DNA of 30,801 bases from JAIVGV01 sp045807785. Its GTDB lineage: Bacteria > Acidobacteriota > Blastocatellia > Pyrinomonadales > Pyrinomonadaceae. The stretch covers positions 1 to 30,801 of the forward strand of contig JBJMGS010000266.1 in the NCBI GenBank assembly GCA_045807785.1, read 5' to 3'. Made by a program: the position numbers and the translations under genes. Position 1 is the stretch's first letter. Each line of letters starts with the position of its first letter. Below are positions 1 to 7,339 of the stretch, one piece after another. The notes under the pieces were generated by a model that saw only the letters and a program-made list of their open reading frames with translations, searched no databases and was not told where the DNA came from.

Positions 1-186
1 CATCTTTGTTTGTCCGGGAATGCCAATGTCCGCATCTACGTTTAGCGCATCAACGTGCAGTCCGTAAGAAACAATATGTCCGTAATTGTGATGGTGCATC
101 CATTCAACACCAAGCACTGAAAGACAAAGGATTGCCACAACCGCCAGAATGAAGTTCCGTAGTAAAGATGCCTTGTTAAGTTTCAT
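1..186 (-). CDS. Membrane-anchored hypothetical protein (5' part only)
   Basis: An open frame of 62 codons starts at an ATG at 186 and runs off the left edge without a stop. The N-terminus is basic (MKLNKASLLRN), followed by one hydrophobic segment (about residues 12-27), which looks like an uncleaved anchor or signal peptide. A His-rich stretch (WMHHHNYGH) and a segment ending VDADIGIPGQTKM come next. I do not recognise the family. The DNA is clearly AT-richer than the rest of the window, and its codons (CTT, AAC, TTA, ATT, ACA) differ from the GC-ending codons of the neighbours, so it may have been acquired horizontally or be weakly expressed. Function is unknown. Confidence 0.6.
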   Translation of the reverse strand, partial: MKLNKASLLRNFILAVVAILCLSVLGVEWMHHHNYGHIVSYGLHVDALNVDADIGIPGQTKM

Positions 187-234
187 CCTAATGTTCAGCT
201 AAATTGGTAGCGCCCAACTACAATTATATGCCAT

Positions 235-263
235 AAAGGGCGTGATGTTTTGCGCCCTTTTTT
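235..263 (+). terminator. Short hairpin with T-run, possible terminator
   Basis: An 8-bp stem (AAAGGGCG at 235-242 with CGCCCTTT at 253-260) with a 10-nt loop continues into a run of six T on the plus strand. No plus-strand gene lies upstream in the window, so its client is unclear; on the minus strand the T-run is shorter. The rest of the 187-446 gap holds only this hairpin and the stronger one at 371-409. Confidence 0.35.
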
Positions 264-370
264 CCATATAACCTGCCGCCTGCCCTGAGAAACCTTAGTC
301 ATACTGTACCCGCCCGCATGTGATACGGCTCTCGGCTAGGGTGATTATATGGTTTGTCTCGGCACTTAAA

Positions 371-409
371 GAGAAAGGGCGGCGGGCTGTCTTCACAACC
401 ACGCCGCCC
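371..409 (-). terminator. Rho-independent terminator of the 2-oxoacid dehydrogenase locus
   Basis: On the minus strand a GC-only 8-bp stem (409-402 pairing with 384-377, GGGCGGCG/CGCCGCCC) with a 17-nt loop is followed by a T-rich tract (TTTCTC). It lies about 40 nt past the E2 stop codon in the direction of transcription, as expected for the end of the operon. Confidence 0.6.
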
Positions 410-446
410 CTGCCGCTCTCCGACGCCGTCGCGTGCGCGCCGCCCT

Positions 447-1943
447 CTACACCTGGAACTGACCCGCTTCGAGCAACTCCTTGACGTAGGAGAGGAAGCG
501 CTCGGCGTCCGCGCCGTCCACGATGCGGTGGTCGTAGGAGAGCGCAAAGTATGCCATGTGGCGGATGGCGATCACGTCGTCGCCGTCCTCGCTCTGGATC
601 ACTTTCGGTCGCTTCTCGATGACGCCGACGCCGAGGATGGCGACCTGCGGCTGGTTGATGATCGGCGTCCCGAAGAGGCCGCCGAAGCCGCCGGGGTTCG
701 TGATGGTGAAGGTGCCGCCCGCCACCTCGTCGGGCTTCAACTGCTTGGCGCGCGCGCGCTCCGCCAGATCGTTTGCGGCGCGCGCGAGCCCGGCGATGGA
801 GAGGTTGTCGGCGCGCTTGATGACGGGGACGATCAAGCCCCAGTCGAGCGCGACCGCCATGCCGAGGTTGATGTCCTGCTTGTAGATGATCTGATCGCCC
901 GTGACCTGCGAGTTCATCACCGGGAACTTGCGGATCGCCGTAGTCACCGCTTGGAAGATGAACGGCATGAATGTGAGCTTCGTCCCAGTGCGCTGCTGGA
1001 ACTCCGCCTTGCTCCGGTCGCGCAGCCGCGCCACGCGCGTCATGTCGATCTCATAGACGGTCGTGACGTGCGCAGAGGTGCGCCGCGACATGACCATGTG
1101 CTCGGCGATCTTCCTGCGCATGACGCTCATCGGCTCGACGCGATCACCGACGGCGGGCTGCGCGCTCGGAGCCTGCGCGGGCGTCTGACGGTCAACCTGT
1201 GCGCCCGCGGGCTGCGCGACGCGCGCCTGCTGTGGCGACATGGCCGCACCCGATTCGATGAACGAGAGGATGTCGTTTTTGGTCACGCGACCGGAAGCGC
1301 CCGTGCCTTCGAGCCGCGAGATGTCTATGTTGTGCTGCCTGGCGATGTTTCTCACGAGCGGGCTCGACTTCGTGCGCCGCAAATCTTCGACCGTCTGCTC
1401 GCCGCCGTTTGCGCCTGACTCGACTGCCTGCGCGCCGTCGCCCCCGCCCGACGCGGCGAGACCCTGCTGCTCGGCGCCCGGTCGCTGGTAGTCGTAGCTG
1501 CGCCCCGCGACTTCGGTGACCTGCGCCGACTCTGCGGATGGTGACTGTGCAGACTGAGACGTAGACGCCTGCGCCGGGGGAGGCGTCTGCGCGGGCGGCG
1601 CGGACGTGCTGCCCGCCTGCGGCGCGGCGGCTTGCGCGGGCGGCGCGGCAGGTGGGGGCGGTGCGGGCGCGCTCGTCGTCGCTGCGCCAGCCGCGGGCTG
1701 CTCACCCGCTTCGCCGACGATGGCGACGACCTTGCCGACCTCGACCGTCTCGCCCTCCTGCGCCCTGATCTCGATGAGCACTCCGGCGGCGGGCGAAGGA
1801 ATCTCGGCGTCAACCTTGTCGGTCGAAATCTCGAACAGGTTCTCGTCGCGCTCGACGCGCTCGCCGACCTTCTTCATCCAACGCGTAATCGTTCCCTCCG
1901 CGATGGACTCGCCCATCTGCGGCATCACCACTTCTGTCGCCAT
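447..1943 (-). CDS. 2-oxo acid dehydrogenase complex E2, dihydrolipoamide acyltransferase
   Basis: Core of a pyruvate- or branched-chain-type dehydrogenase complex; it moves the acyl group from E1 via a swinging lipoyl arm to CoA in the cytoplasm. Visible in 498 aa: one N-terminal lipoyl domain (about 1-80) with the lipoylated lysine K43 in EISTDKVDAE; a long Ala/Pro/Gln-rich flexible linker; a peripheral-subunit-binding domain (about 193-230, SSPLVRNIARQ to TKNDILSF); a second linker; and the catalytic domain (about 270-498) with the active-site motif DHRIVDG at 471-477. The ATG at 1943 is preceded by an AGGGGA ribosome site. It is the last gene of a minus-strand group with E3, E1alpha and E1beta. 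Motifs do not separate acetyl, succinyl and branched-chain substrates; the E1alpha/E1beta neighbours argue against a standard 2-oxoglutarate complex. Confidence 0.93.
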   Translation of the reverse strand: MATEVVMPQMGESIAEGTITRWMKKVGERVERDENLFEISTDKVDAEIPSPAAGVLIEIRAQEGETVEVGKVVAIVGEAGEQPAAGAATTSAPAPPPPAAPPAQAAAPQAGSTSAPPAQTPPPAQASTSQSAQSPSAESAQVTEVAGRSYDYQRPGAEQQGLAASGGGDGAQAVESGANGGEQTVEDLRRTKSSPLVRNIARQHNIDISRLEGTGASGRVTKNDILSFIESGAAMSPQQARVAQPAGAQVDRQTPAQAPSAQPAVGDRVEPMSVMRRKIAEHMVMSRRTSAHVTTVYEIDMTRVARLRDRSKAEFQQRTGTKLTFMPFIFQAVTTAIRKFPVMNSQVTGDQIIYKQDINLGMAVALDWGLIVPVIKRADNLSIAGLARAANDLAERARAKQLKPDEVAGGTFTITNPGGFGGLFGTPIINQPQVAILGVGVIEKRPKVIQSEDGDDVIAIRHMAYFALSYDHRIVDGADAERFLSYVKELLEAGQFQV

Positions 1944-1958
1944 AACAATCCCCTTGGG

Positions 1959-2064
1959 GGTGACAGGTGACGGGTGACAGGTGACAGGTAAGACGAAAGC
2001 CGTGAGCTGTTAAGCCTCTGGCTTTGTGTTTTACCCGTCACTCGTCACCTGTCACCCGTCACCT
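1959..2064. repeat. Heptamer inverted repeat, GTGACAG class
   Basis: The left arm (1959-1991) is about four tandem copies of GTGACRG. The right arm (2031-2064) is the near-exact reverse complement with the same number of copies, and both arms end in GTAA. Folded, it gives a roughly 33-bp stem with scattered mismatches and a loop of about 40 nt. It fills the spacer between the DUF4242 gene and E2, and its right arm supplies the DUF4242 stop codon. Confidence 0.85.
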
Positions 2065-2337
2065 GATTTCTGCTGTGGTCGGATCAATAATCGACTCGAT
2101 CTGCGAGACGCGGTTCGCGGGGAAGCCCCCTTGCGCGGCGTGCTCGCGCACCATCGCTTCGTCCGGCGCGATGTACACGCAATACACCTTGTCGCCCGTG
2201 ACGTAAGACTGCACCCACTGAATCTGCGGCCCCATGCTCTGCAACACGCCGCAGGACTTCTGCGAGATCGCCCGCAACTGTTCCGGCGACAGCTCGCCCG
2301 CCCCCGGAATCTCCCGCTCGATTAAGTACTTTGGCAT
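2059..2337 (-). CDS. DUF4242 (SCO4226-like nickel-binding) family protein
   Basis: A 92-aa cytoplasmic protein starting MPKYLIEREIPGAGELS. It keeps family features: the early YLIER strand, a central QWVQSYVTGDKVYCVY segment and the C-terminal EHAAQGGFPANRVSQIES stretch. The family folds as a ferredoxin-like alpha/beta barrel dimer and some members bind nickel; no enzymatic role is established. It sits between E1beta and E2 in the dehydrogenase locus, so it is probably co-transcribed, but no functional link can be inferred. A good ribosome site (AAGGA/AAGG) precedes the ATG. Its stop codon and last residue come from a heptamer repeat arm, so the C-terminal tail may be recent. Confidence 0.85.
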   Translation of the reverse strand: MPKYLIEREIPGAGELSPEQLRAISQKSCGVLQSMGPQIQWVQSYVTGDKVYCVYIAPDEAMVREHAAQGGFPANRVSQIESIIDPTTAEIR

Positions 2338-2354
2338 AGCCTTGTTCCTTTCAA

Positions 2355-2447
2355 GCTGTCGGTTATTAGCTCTTAGCGATTAGCTGTTAGCTCTTAGCCA
2401 AACAAATTCTTTCTGGCTAACAGCTAACAGCTAATCGCTAACGGCTC
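2355..2447. repeat. Heptamer inverted repeat, TTAGCTG class
   Basis: The left arm (about 2355-2399) and right arm (about 2414-2447) are tandem heptamers of the type TTAGCTN in opposite orientation, separated by a short A/T-rich loop. Read on the minus strand, the element starts directly after the E1beta TGA as ACAGAGCCGTTAGC. It occupies almost the whole spacer between E1beta and the DUF4242 gene. Confidence 0.85.
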
Positions 2448-2450
2448 TGT

Positions 2451-3479
2451 TCAGTACGCCGCGAGTTTGCGCGCCGCGTTGACCACGTCCCTGACCTGCG
2501 GCAGGTGATACTCTTCGAGTGGCGGCGAGTAGGGCACGGGCGTGTCGGTCGCCGCGACGCGCACGACCGGCGCGTCGAGCCACTCGAACGCCTCTTCGGC
2601 AATCGTCGCCGCGATCTCGCCGCCGATGCCGCCCGTGCGCGAAGCTTCGTGCAGGACAAGCACCTTGCTCGTCTTCTTCACCGAGGCGAGGATCGCCTCT
2701 TTGTCGAGCGGCGCGAGCGTGCGCAGATCGATCACTTCAACGTCCAAGCCTTCCTTCTCCAACTCTTCCGCCGCGTCGAGCGCGTTCAGGACTTGCGCGC
2801 CGAACGTGATGATCGACAGATCGCGCCCCTCGCGCGCGACACGCGCCTTGCCGATCTCGACGATGTAGTCGTCTTCCGGCAACTCTTCGCGCAGGCGCGG
2901 CAGGCGGTAGAGTTTCTTGTGCTCGAAGTAGATGACCGGATCGGGATCGCGGATGGCAGCCTTGATCAAGCCCTTCGCGTCGTAGGCGTTCGAGGGCTCG
3001 ACCATCTTCAACCCGGCGGTGTTCTGGAAGAACGACTCGGCGTTCAAAGAATGGAACGGCCCCGAATGCACGCCCGCGCCGCAGGGCCCGCGAAAGACGG
3101 CTTGAATTCCGGCGCCCCAGCGGAAGCGACACTTCGCCGCGTAGTTCGTCAACATGTCGAATCCCGCGGAGATGAAGTCGATGAACTGGAACTCGGCGAC
3201 GGGCTTCATGCCCATCAAGGCGGCTCCGCACGCCGCGCCGACGATGGCCGCCTCAGAGATCGGCGTGTCGATCATGCGCCCCTCGCCGAACTCGTCGAGC
3301 AGCCCCTCTGTCACCTTGAACGCGCCACCGTACTTCCCCACATCCTCGCCGATGCAGAAGACCGACGCGTCGCGCTCCATCTCTTCCCAGATGCCCTGTC
3401 GAATCGCCTCGACGAACGTCACCACGCCGCCGCGCGCCGGGCGGTTCGACTTGTGCTCTTTTTTAGTTGCCGTTGACAT
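2451..3479 (-). CDS. 2-oxo acid dehydrogenase E1 component, beta subunit
   Basis: A 342-aa beta subunit of the thiamine-diphosphate-dependent E1 decarboxylase; the alpha2beta2 tetramer decarboxylates the 2-oxoacid and acylates the E2 lipoyl arm. Family hallmarks are visible in order: FVEAIRQGIWEEMERD near the N-terminus, GEDVGKYGGAFKVTEGL, DTPISEAAIVGAACGAAL, the GAGVHSGPFHSL segment, PSNAYDAKGLIKAAIRDPDP, and the C-terminal transketolase domain with LHEASRTGGIGGEIAA. Length is normal for pyruvate/branched-chain E1beta. The first 18 residues are basic and probably disordered. It is transcribed after E1alpha and a DJ-1-like gene and before E2. Substrate (pyruvate or branched-chain 2-oxoacids) cannot be decided from sequence alone. 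Confidence 0.93.
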   Translation of the reverse strand: MSTATKKEHKSNRPARGGVVTFVEAIRQGIWEEMERDASVFCIGEDVGKYGGAFKVTEGLLDEFGEGRMIDTPISEAAIVGAACGAALMGMKPVAEFQFIDFISAGFDMLTNYAAKCRFRWGAGIQAVFRGPCGAGVHSGPFHSLNAESFFQNTAGLKMVEPSNAYDAKGLIKAAIRDPDPVIYFEHKKLYRLPRLREELPEDDYIVEIGKARVAREGRDLSIITFGAQVLNALDAAEELEKEGLDVEVIDLRTLAPLDKEAILASVKKTSKVLVLHEASRTGGIGGEIAATIAEEAFEWLDAPVVRVAATDTPVPYSPPLEEYHLPQVRDVVNAARKLAAY

Positions 3480-3531
3480 GTTTAACTGAAACTCTTCGCG
3501 CTAAAAATTATTCCGCCAGACGCCTTGAGCC

Positions 3532-4104
3532 TCACCCGCACTGATAGTCCATCTGCCGCCGAATCTTCTCGCGCGCTTCGAGTCCGGCGAGTCTGCCGCA
3601 CAGGTGCAGGCCGAGATCAATTGCGGCGGTCACGCCGCCCGCCGTCACCACGTCGCCCTCGTCGGCGACGCGCTCCTCCGTGACTTCACAATACTTCTGA
3701 AGCTCCGTGCGCGAGGTCGGGTGCGTCGCTGCGCGCTTGCCGCGCAAGAACCCTGCCGCGCCCAAGAGGAGCGAGCCCGTGCAGACAGAGGCTTTCAACT
3801 CACAACTCGAAGCCGTGCGCAGCCAGCCGATGAACCGCTCGTCCGTCATCAACTCGCGCGTGCCGTAGCCGCCGGGGACGATCACAAGATCGTATGCGTC
3901 AAGCGGTTCACCGACGCGCGTCGCACTAAACTTCAGACCGCTCGGGTCGCTGACCTCTTCTGAAAGCGCGCAGATGTCCCACGTCAGGTCTGGGCGGAAG
4001 AGCATCGTCCGCAGGCGCGTGACCGGGTCGTACACGCCGACGAAATCGAGCGCCGTCAGGCGTTCAAAAATAACGAAGGCGATGCGCATCGTTTTTCCGC
4101 TCAC
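3532..4104 (-). CDS. DJ-1/PfpI family protein
   Basis: A 190-aa class-I glutamine-amidotransferase-like fold protein. It shows the family glutamate in VIFE (residue 14), the IVPGGYGTR loop and the nucleophile elbow KASVCTGS with C108. It resembles the stand-alone PfpI domains found in isonitrile hydratases and AraC-type regulators; the actual activity (glyoxalase, hydratase, stress chaperone) is not predictable. The GTG start overlaps the E1alpha TGA by four bases (GTGA), implying translational coupling; an alternative ATG lies five codons in (4089). It is embedded between E1alpha and E1beta, which is unusual because those two subunits are normally adjacent. Confidence 0.85.
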   Translation of the reverse strand: MSGKTMRIAFVIFERLTALDFVGVYDPVTRLRTMLFRPDLTWDICALSEEVSDPSGLKFSATRVGEPLDAYDLVIVPGGYGTRELMTDERFIGWLRTASSCELKASVCTGSLLLGAAGFLRGKRAATHPTSRTELQKYCEVTEERVADEGDVVTAGGVTAAIDLGLHLCGRLAGLEAREKIRRQMDYQCG

Positions 4105-5303
4105 TCGTCGCGCCCGAAGACTTTCGGTCGAAACGCCGGCGCGACGCGCGTGTTGTCGAAGACGTTGTAAACCGCGCGCTCCGCGTCGGGCATCGGCGAC
4201 GATTCAGCCCACGCAGAGTCTTCGTCAACCTCGCGCCGCACGTCAGCAGCGATCTCGTCGAGCTTCTCCTGCACCGCGATCTTTTGCGCCAGCAGGTGGC
4301 GCGCGAAGCGATCCACGGGGTCGCGCTTCTCCCAGAAGTCCAGCTCGCCTTCGGGCAGGTATCTCTGATCGTCGTGCTCGGCGTGTCCACGCCTTCGGTA
4401 AGTCTTCGCCTCGATGAGCACCGCGCCGCCGCCTGCGCGCGCGAACTCGACCGCCTCGCGCGTCACCTCGTAGCACTCCACGACGTCGTTGCCGTCAACG
4501 ATGTAGCCAGGGATGTTGTAACCGGCAGCCTTGTCAGCCAGGTTCTCGACCGCCGTCTGCAAGCGCGTGGGCGTCGAGTAGGCGTAGTGGTTGTACTCGG
4601 CGATGACGACGAGCGGGAGCTTTTGGACGGCGGCGAAGTTTAATCCCTCGTGGAACGCGCCCGTGCTCATGCCGCCGTCGCCGATGTAGGCGATGGCGAC
4701 CGAGTCCTTCTGCTGCATCCGCGCGCCCAGCACGACACCTGTCATGACCGGGATCATGTCGCCGAGGTGCGAGATGGGGCCGACGAAGCCGCGCGACATG
4801 TCGCCGAAGTGGATGTTCAGGTCGCGCCCCTCTGATGGCCCCCAGGCCTTCGCCATGTACTGCGCGAAAATCTCGCGCGGGCGGATGCCCTTCACCAGCA
4901 CCGCGCCGAGATCGCGGATCAAGGGCGCGATGAAGTCTGTGGTTTTCAGCGCGTAAGCCGAGCCGACCGCCGTCGCCTCCTGTCCGAGCGAGCGGAAGAC
5001 GCCGCCGACGACCTTCGTCTGCCGGTAGAGCGCGACGAGCTTCTCCTCGACGACACGCGTGAGCAGCAGGTAACGATACAGCTCAAGCAACTGCTCCGGC
5101 TGAAGCGTCGTCTCCGTTCGGCAGAGCGCGTCCTCCGCAGGGAGTTGGTAGCTCCCCTTCACGTTCGGAAATTTACTCGCGCCGTTCGACGACTGGACTA
5201 ATGACTCGTTCGCTTGCGCGCCGTTGCCGCCCGCGTCATCAGCCTTGACGCCGCGAGTCTGTTTTGCAGTCACGCGCGAAGATTTTTGTTTGGTCTCAGA
5301 CAT
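4101..5303 (-). CDS. 2-oxo acid dehydrogenase E1 component, alpha subunit
   Basis: A 400-aa thiamine-diphosphate-binding subunit of the E1 decarboxylase. The cofactor motif runs from GDG at 208-210 to N238. Other conserved blocks are GGVFRSLGQEATAVG, NIHFGDMSRGFVGPISHLG and the phosphorylation-loop-like RRRGHAEHDD. The first 45 residues are low-complexity (Ser/Lys/Gly/Asn) and not part of the fold. The start is ATG at 5303; the leader directly before it is pyrimidine-rich (CCCTCTT) with no Shine-Dalgarno because a heptamer repeat abuts the start. It is coupled by a 4-bp overlap to the DJ-1-like gene and lies downstream of lpdA. It pairs with the E1beta at 2451-3479. Confidence 0.93.
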   Translation of the reverse strand: MSETKQKSSRVTAKQTRGVKADDAGGNGAQANESLVQSSNGASKFPNVKGSYQLPAEDALCRTETTLQPEQLLELYRYLLLTRVVEEKLVALYRQTKVVGGVFRSLGQEATAVGSAYALKTTDFIAPLIRDLGAVLVKGIRPREIFAQYMAKAWGPSEGRDLNIHFGDMSRGFVGPISHLGDMIPVMTGVVLGARMQQKDSVAIAYIGDGGMSTGAFHEGLNFAAVQKLPLVVIAEYNHYAYSTPTRLQTAVENLADKAAGYNIPGYIVDGNDVVECYEVTREAVEFARAGGGAVLIEAKTYRRRGHAEHDDQRYLPEGELDFWEKRDPVDRFARHLLAQKIAVQEKLDEIAADVRREVDEDSAWAESSPMPDAERAVYNVFDNTRVAPAFRPKVFGRDE

Positions 5304-5307
5304 AAGA

Positions 5308-5405
5308 GGGCTATTAGCTGTTAGCTATTAGCTGTTAGCAAAACCGCGGTCTGAGTTTGGCACTCAACCGTCCGGCTGAAAGCTAATAGCTAATCGCTAA
5401 CCGCT
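5308..5405. repeat. Heptamer inverted repeat, TTAGCTG class
   Basis: Arms at about 5308-5341 and 5376-5405 are tandem TTAGCTN heptamers in opposite orientation, with a GC-rich centre. On the minus strand it begins right after the lpdA TAA (GGAGCGGTTAGC) and ends seven bases before the E1alpha start codon, so the whole lpdA-E1alpha spacer is the element. Confidence 0.85.
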
Positions 5406-5407
5406 CC

Positions 5408-6811
5408 TTAAAAATGTATCGTCAGATCGTGCACGCCCTCAGCGGCTTCCATGACGGACTCGGAGACGGTCGGGTGCGCGTGGATCGTGCGCCCCAGCTC
5501 GTCCGCCGTCGATTCCAGATGCATCGCGACGATGCACTCGTGGATGATCTCGGTGGCGTGCGGCCCGATGATGTGCGCGCCAAGTATCTCGTCGTACTTC
5601 TTATCGGCGACGATCTTGACGAACCCCTCTTCCTCGCCGAGGATGCGCGCTTTGCCCGAAGCCGAGAAGGGGAACTTGCCGACCTTCACGTCGTAGCCTT
5701 CGGCGCGCGCCTTCGCCTCCGTCAAGCCGACCGAGGCGACTTCCGGGTCGCAGTAGGTGCACGAAGGCACCTGCCGCAGGTTGATCGGCTGGGGCTTCTG
5801 ACCTGCGATCTGCTCGACGACGAGGATGCCCTCTTTCGACGCGAGGTGCGCGAGCCAGGGCGTCGGGATGACATCGCCGATGGCGAACACATTGGGCTCG
5901 CCCGTCCGGCAGAACTCATCGACCTGCACGCTCCCGCGCTCGACCTTGATCTTCGTCCCTTCGATCCCCAGACCTTCAAGGTACGGCATCCGCCCGACGG
6001 CGACTAAGAGCATCTCCGCTTCGAGCGTCACCTCATTGCCCTTCGCGTCCTTGCCCGAAACTTTCACGCCCGCGTCGGTCTTCTCCATCTTCTCTAACTT
6101 CGTACCCGTCAGCACGTTGATCTTGCGCTTACGGAAAGCCTTCTCGATCTCTTTCGACACTTCCTCGTCTTCGAGCGGCATCATGCGCGGCATCAACTCG
6201 ACGAGCGTCGTCTCCGCGCCGAAGCGCGAATAGACGGAAGCGAACTCCGTCCCGACCGCACCCGACCCCATCACGATGAGAGACTTCGGCACATCTTTCA
6301 GCTCAAGAATGTGATCGCTGTTGACGACACGCGCGCCGTCCGTCTCGAAGCCCGGAATCGGGCGCACGACCGAGCCGGTCGCGATGATGATGTTCTTCGT
6401 CTCGATGGTCTGCTTGGCGCCGTCAGCGCCCGCGACTTCGACCTTGCCGGGGAGCGCGAGCTTCGCCGTGCCCGCAAAGACCGTCACCTTGTTCTTCTTC
6501 ATCAGGTACGAGACGCCCGCCGAGTTCTTCGTGACGACCTTATCCTTGCGCTTCTGTACGTCGGCGAAGGCGAGCTGGATGTCGGAAGCCCGCACGCCGA
6601 AATCCCCCGCGTGCTGCATCTGCTCGTAGATGTGCGCCGACATCAAGAGCTGTTTGGTCGGGATGCAGCCGCGCAGGCCGCAGGTGCCGCCGAGCCGCTT
6701 GTCCTTCTCGACGATGGCCACTTTCAAGCCGAGTTGCGCGCCGCGGATCGCCGCGACGTAGCCGCCGGGTCCCGCGCCGATGATCGTCACGTCAAACTGT
6801 TCTGTCGCCAA
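5408..6811 (-). CDS. lpdA: Dihydrolipoyl dehydrogenase (E3)
   Basis: A 467-aa flavoprotein that reoxidises the E2 dihydrolipoyl arm and passes electrons to NAD. Evidence: N-terminal FAD fingerprint IIGAGPGGYVAA; redox-active disulfide C44/C49 in GGTCGLRGCIPTK (a variant of the usual GGTCLNVGCIPSK); the second nucleotide site VMGSGAVGTEFASV; the FAD-contacting FAIGDV block; and the C-terminal interface His-Glu pair H446/E451 in HAHPTVSES. Length is typical. The start is a TTG at 6811, chosen because it gives the normal N-terminus and has a GGGAG ribosome site eight bases upstream. It is first in the minus-strand dehydrogenase group, 104 bp before E1alpha. Confidence 0.94.
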   Translation of the reverse strand: MATEQFDVTIIGAGPGGYVAAIRGAQLGLKVAIVEKDKRLGGTCGLRGCIPTKQLLMSAHIYEQMQHAGDFGVRASDIQLAFADVQKRKDKVVTKNSAGVSYLMKKNKVTVFAGTAKLALPGKVEVAGADGAKQTIETKNIIIATGSVVRPIPGFETDGARVVNSDHILELKDVPKSLIVMGSGAVGTEFASVYSRFGAETTLVELMPRMMPLEDEEVSKEIEKAFRKRKINVLTGTKLEKMEKTDAGVKVSGKDAKGNEVTLEAEMLLVAVGRMPYLEGLGIEGTKIKVERGSVQVDEFCRTGEPNVFAIGDVIPTPWLAHLASKEGILVVEQIAGQKPQPINLRQVPSCTYCDPEVASVGLTEAKARAEGYDVKVGKFPFSASGKARILGEEEGFVKIVADKKYDEILGAHIIGPHATEIIHECIVAMHLESTADELGRTIHAHPTVSESVMEAAEGVHDLTIHF

Positions 6812-6889
6812 GGTTCACTCTCCCACACGGACGGCACGATGTCGCGCCGTCGGCGCACGACTGCTGTCCAGATACAGCCGGTCAGATTT

Positions 6890-6919
6890 TTGGGTGGTAT
6901 TGCAAGAGGGGATTATAAT
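6890..6919 (+). promoter_or_regulatory. Candidate sigma-70-type promoter for the rhodanese gene
   Basis: A perfect TATAAT at 6914-6919 is preceded by TTGGGT at 6890-6895 with an 18-bp spacer. It lies about 46 bp before the rhodanese ATG, in the divergent spacer with lpdA. Confidence 0.45.
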
Positions 6920-6964
6920 GCCTCCACGGTTTTTTTTCACCCGGCGGCGGAAGGCGGCAGAAAG

Positions 6965-7339
6965 ATGGAACACTCCGAAGGCTTTTTGCGTCTGGTCGAA
7001 GACGCCAAGACGCGCGTGCGCGAGGTGTCGGTCGAAGAGGCGCGCGCACGCCTGAAGGCGAACCCCGCGGCGCGTCTCATCGACGTGCGCGAAGACAACG
7101 AGTGGGACAAGGCGCACGCCAGCGGAGCCGAGCACCTGGGGCGCGGCGTCATCGAGCGCGACATCGAGCACCAGTACCCGGACAAAGAGACCGAACTGAT
7201 CCTCTACTGCGGCGGCGGCTTCCGCTCCGCCCTCGCCTGCGACAACCTGCAACGCATGGGCTACACGCACGCCTTCTCGATGGCGGGCGGCTGGAAGGCG
7301 TGGCAGGACGCGGGCGCGCCCATCGAAGGCGACGCTTAA
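6965..7339 (+). CDS. Rhodanese-like domain protein
   Basis: A 124-aa single-domain sulfurtransferase-type protein. It shows the CH2A-like LIDVREDNEWDKAHASGAEH block and the active-site loop C82-GGGFRS after LILYC, with C82 as persulfide-carrying cysteine. The C-terminal segment MAGGWKAWQDAGAP is typical of rhodaneses. The reading frame extends far upstream, antisense to lpdA, but the ATG at 6965 gives a normal N-terminus and lies downstream of a good promoter and a purine-rich site (GGAAGG). Its TAA overlaps the stop codon of the convergent glycosyltransferase gene. Cellular partner unknown. Confidence 0.88.
   Translation: MEHSEGFLRLVEDAKTRVREVSVEEARARLKANPAARLIDVREDNEWDKAHASGAEHLGRGVIERDIEHQYPDKETELILYCGGGFRSALACDNLQRMGYTHAFSMAGGWKAWQDAGAPIEGDA

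Noticed and set aside
354..1418. 354-codon plus-strand frame opposite the E2 gene
   Set aside because: Antisense shadow of a strong GC-rich gene; Arg/Ala/His-rich, no domain, and it runs through the operon terminator region.
6311..6964. N-terminal extension of the rhodanese frame into lpdA
   Set aside because: It is antisense to lpdA and the extension has no homology; the ATG at 6965 gives a normal rhodanese.
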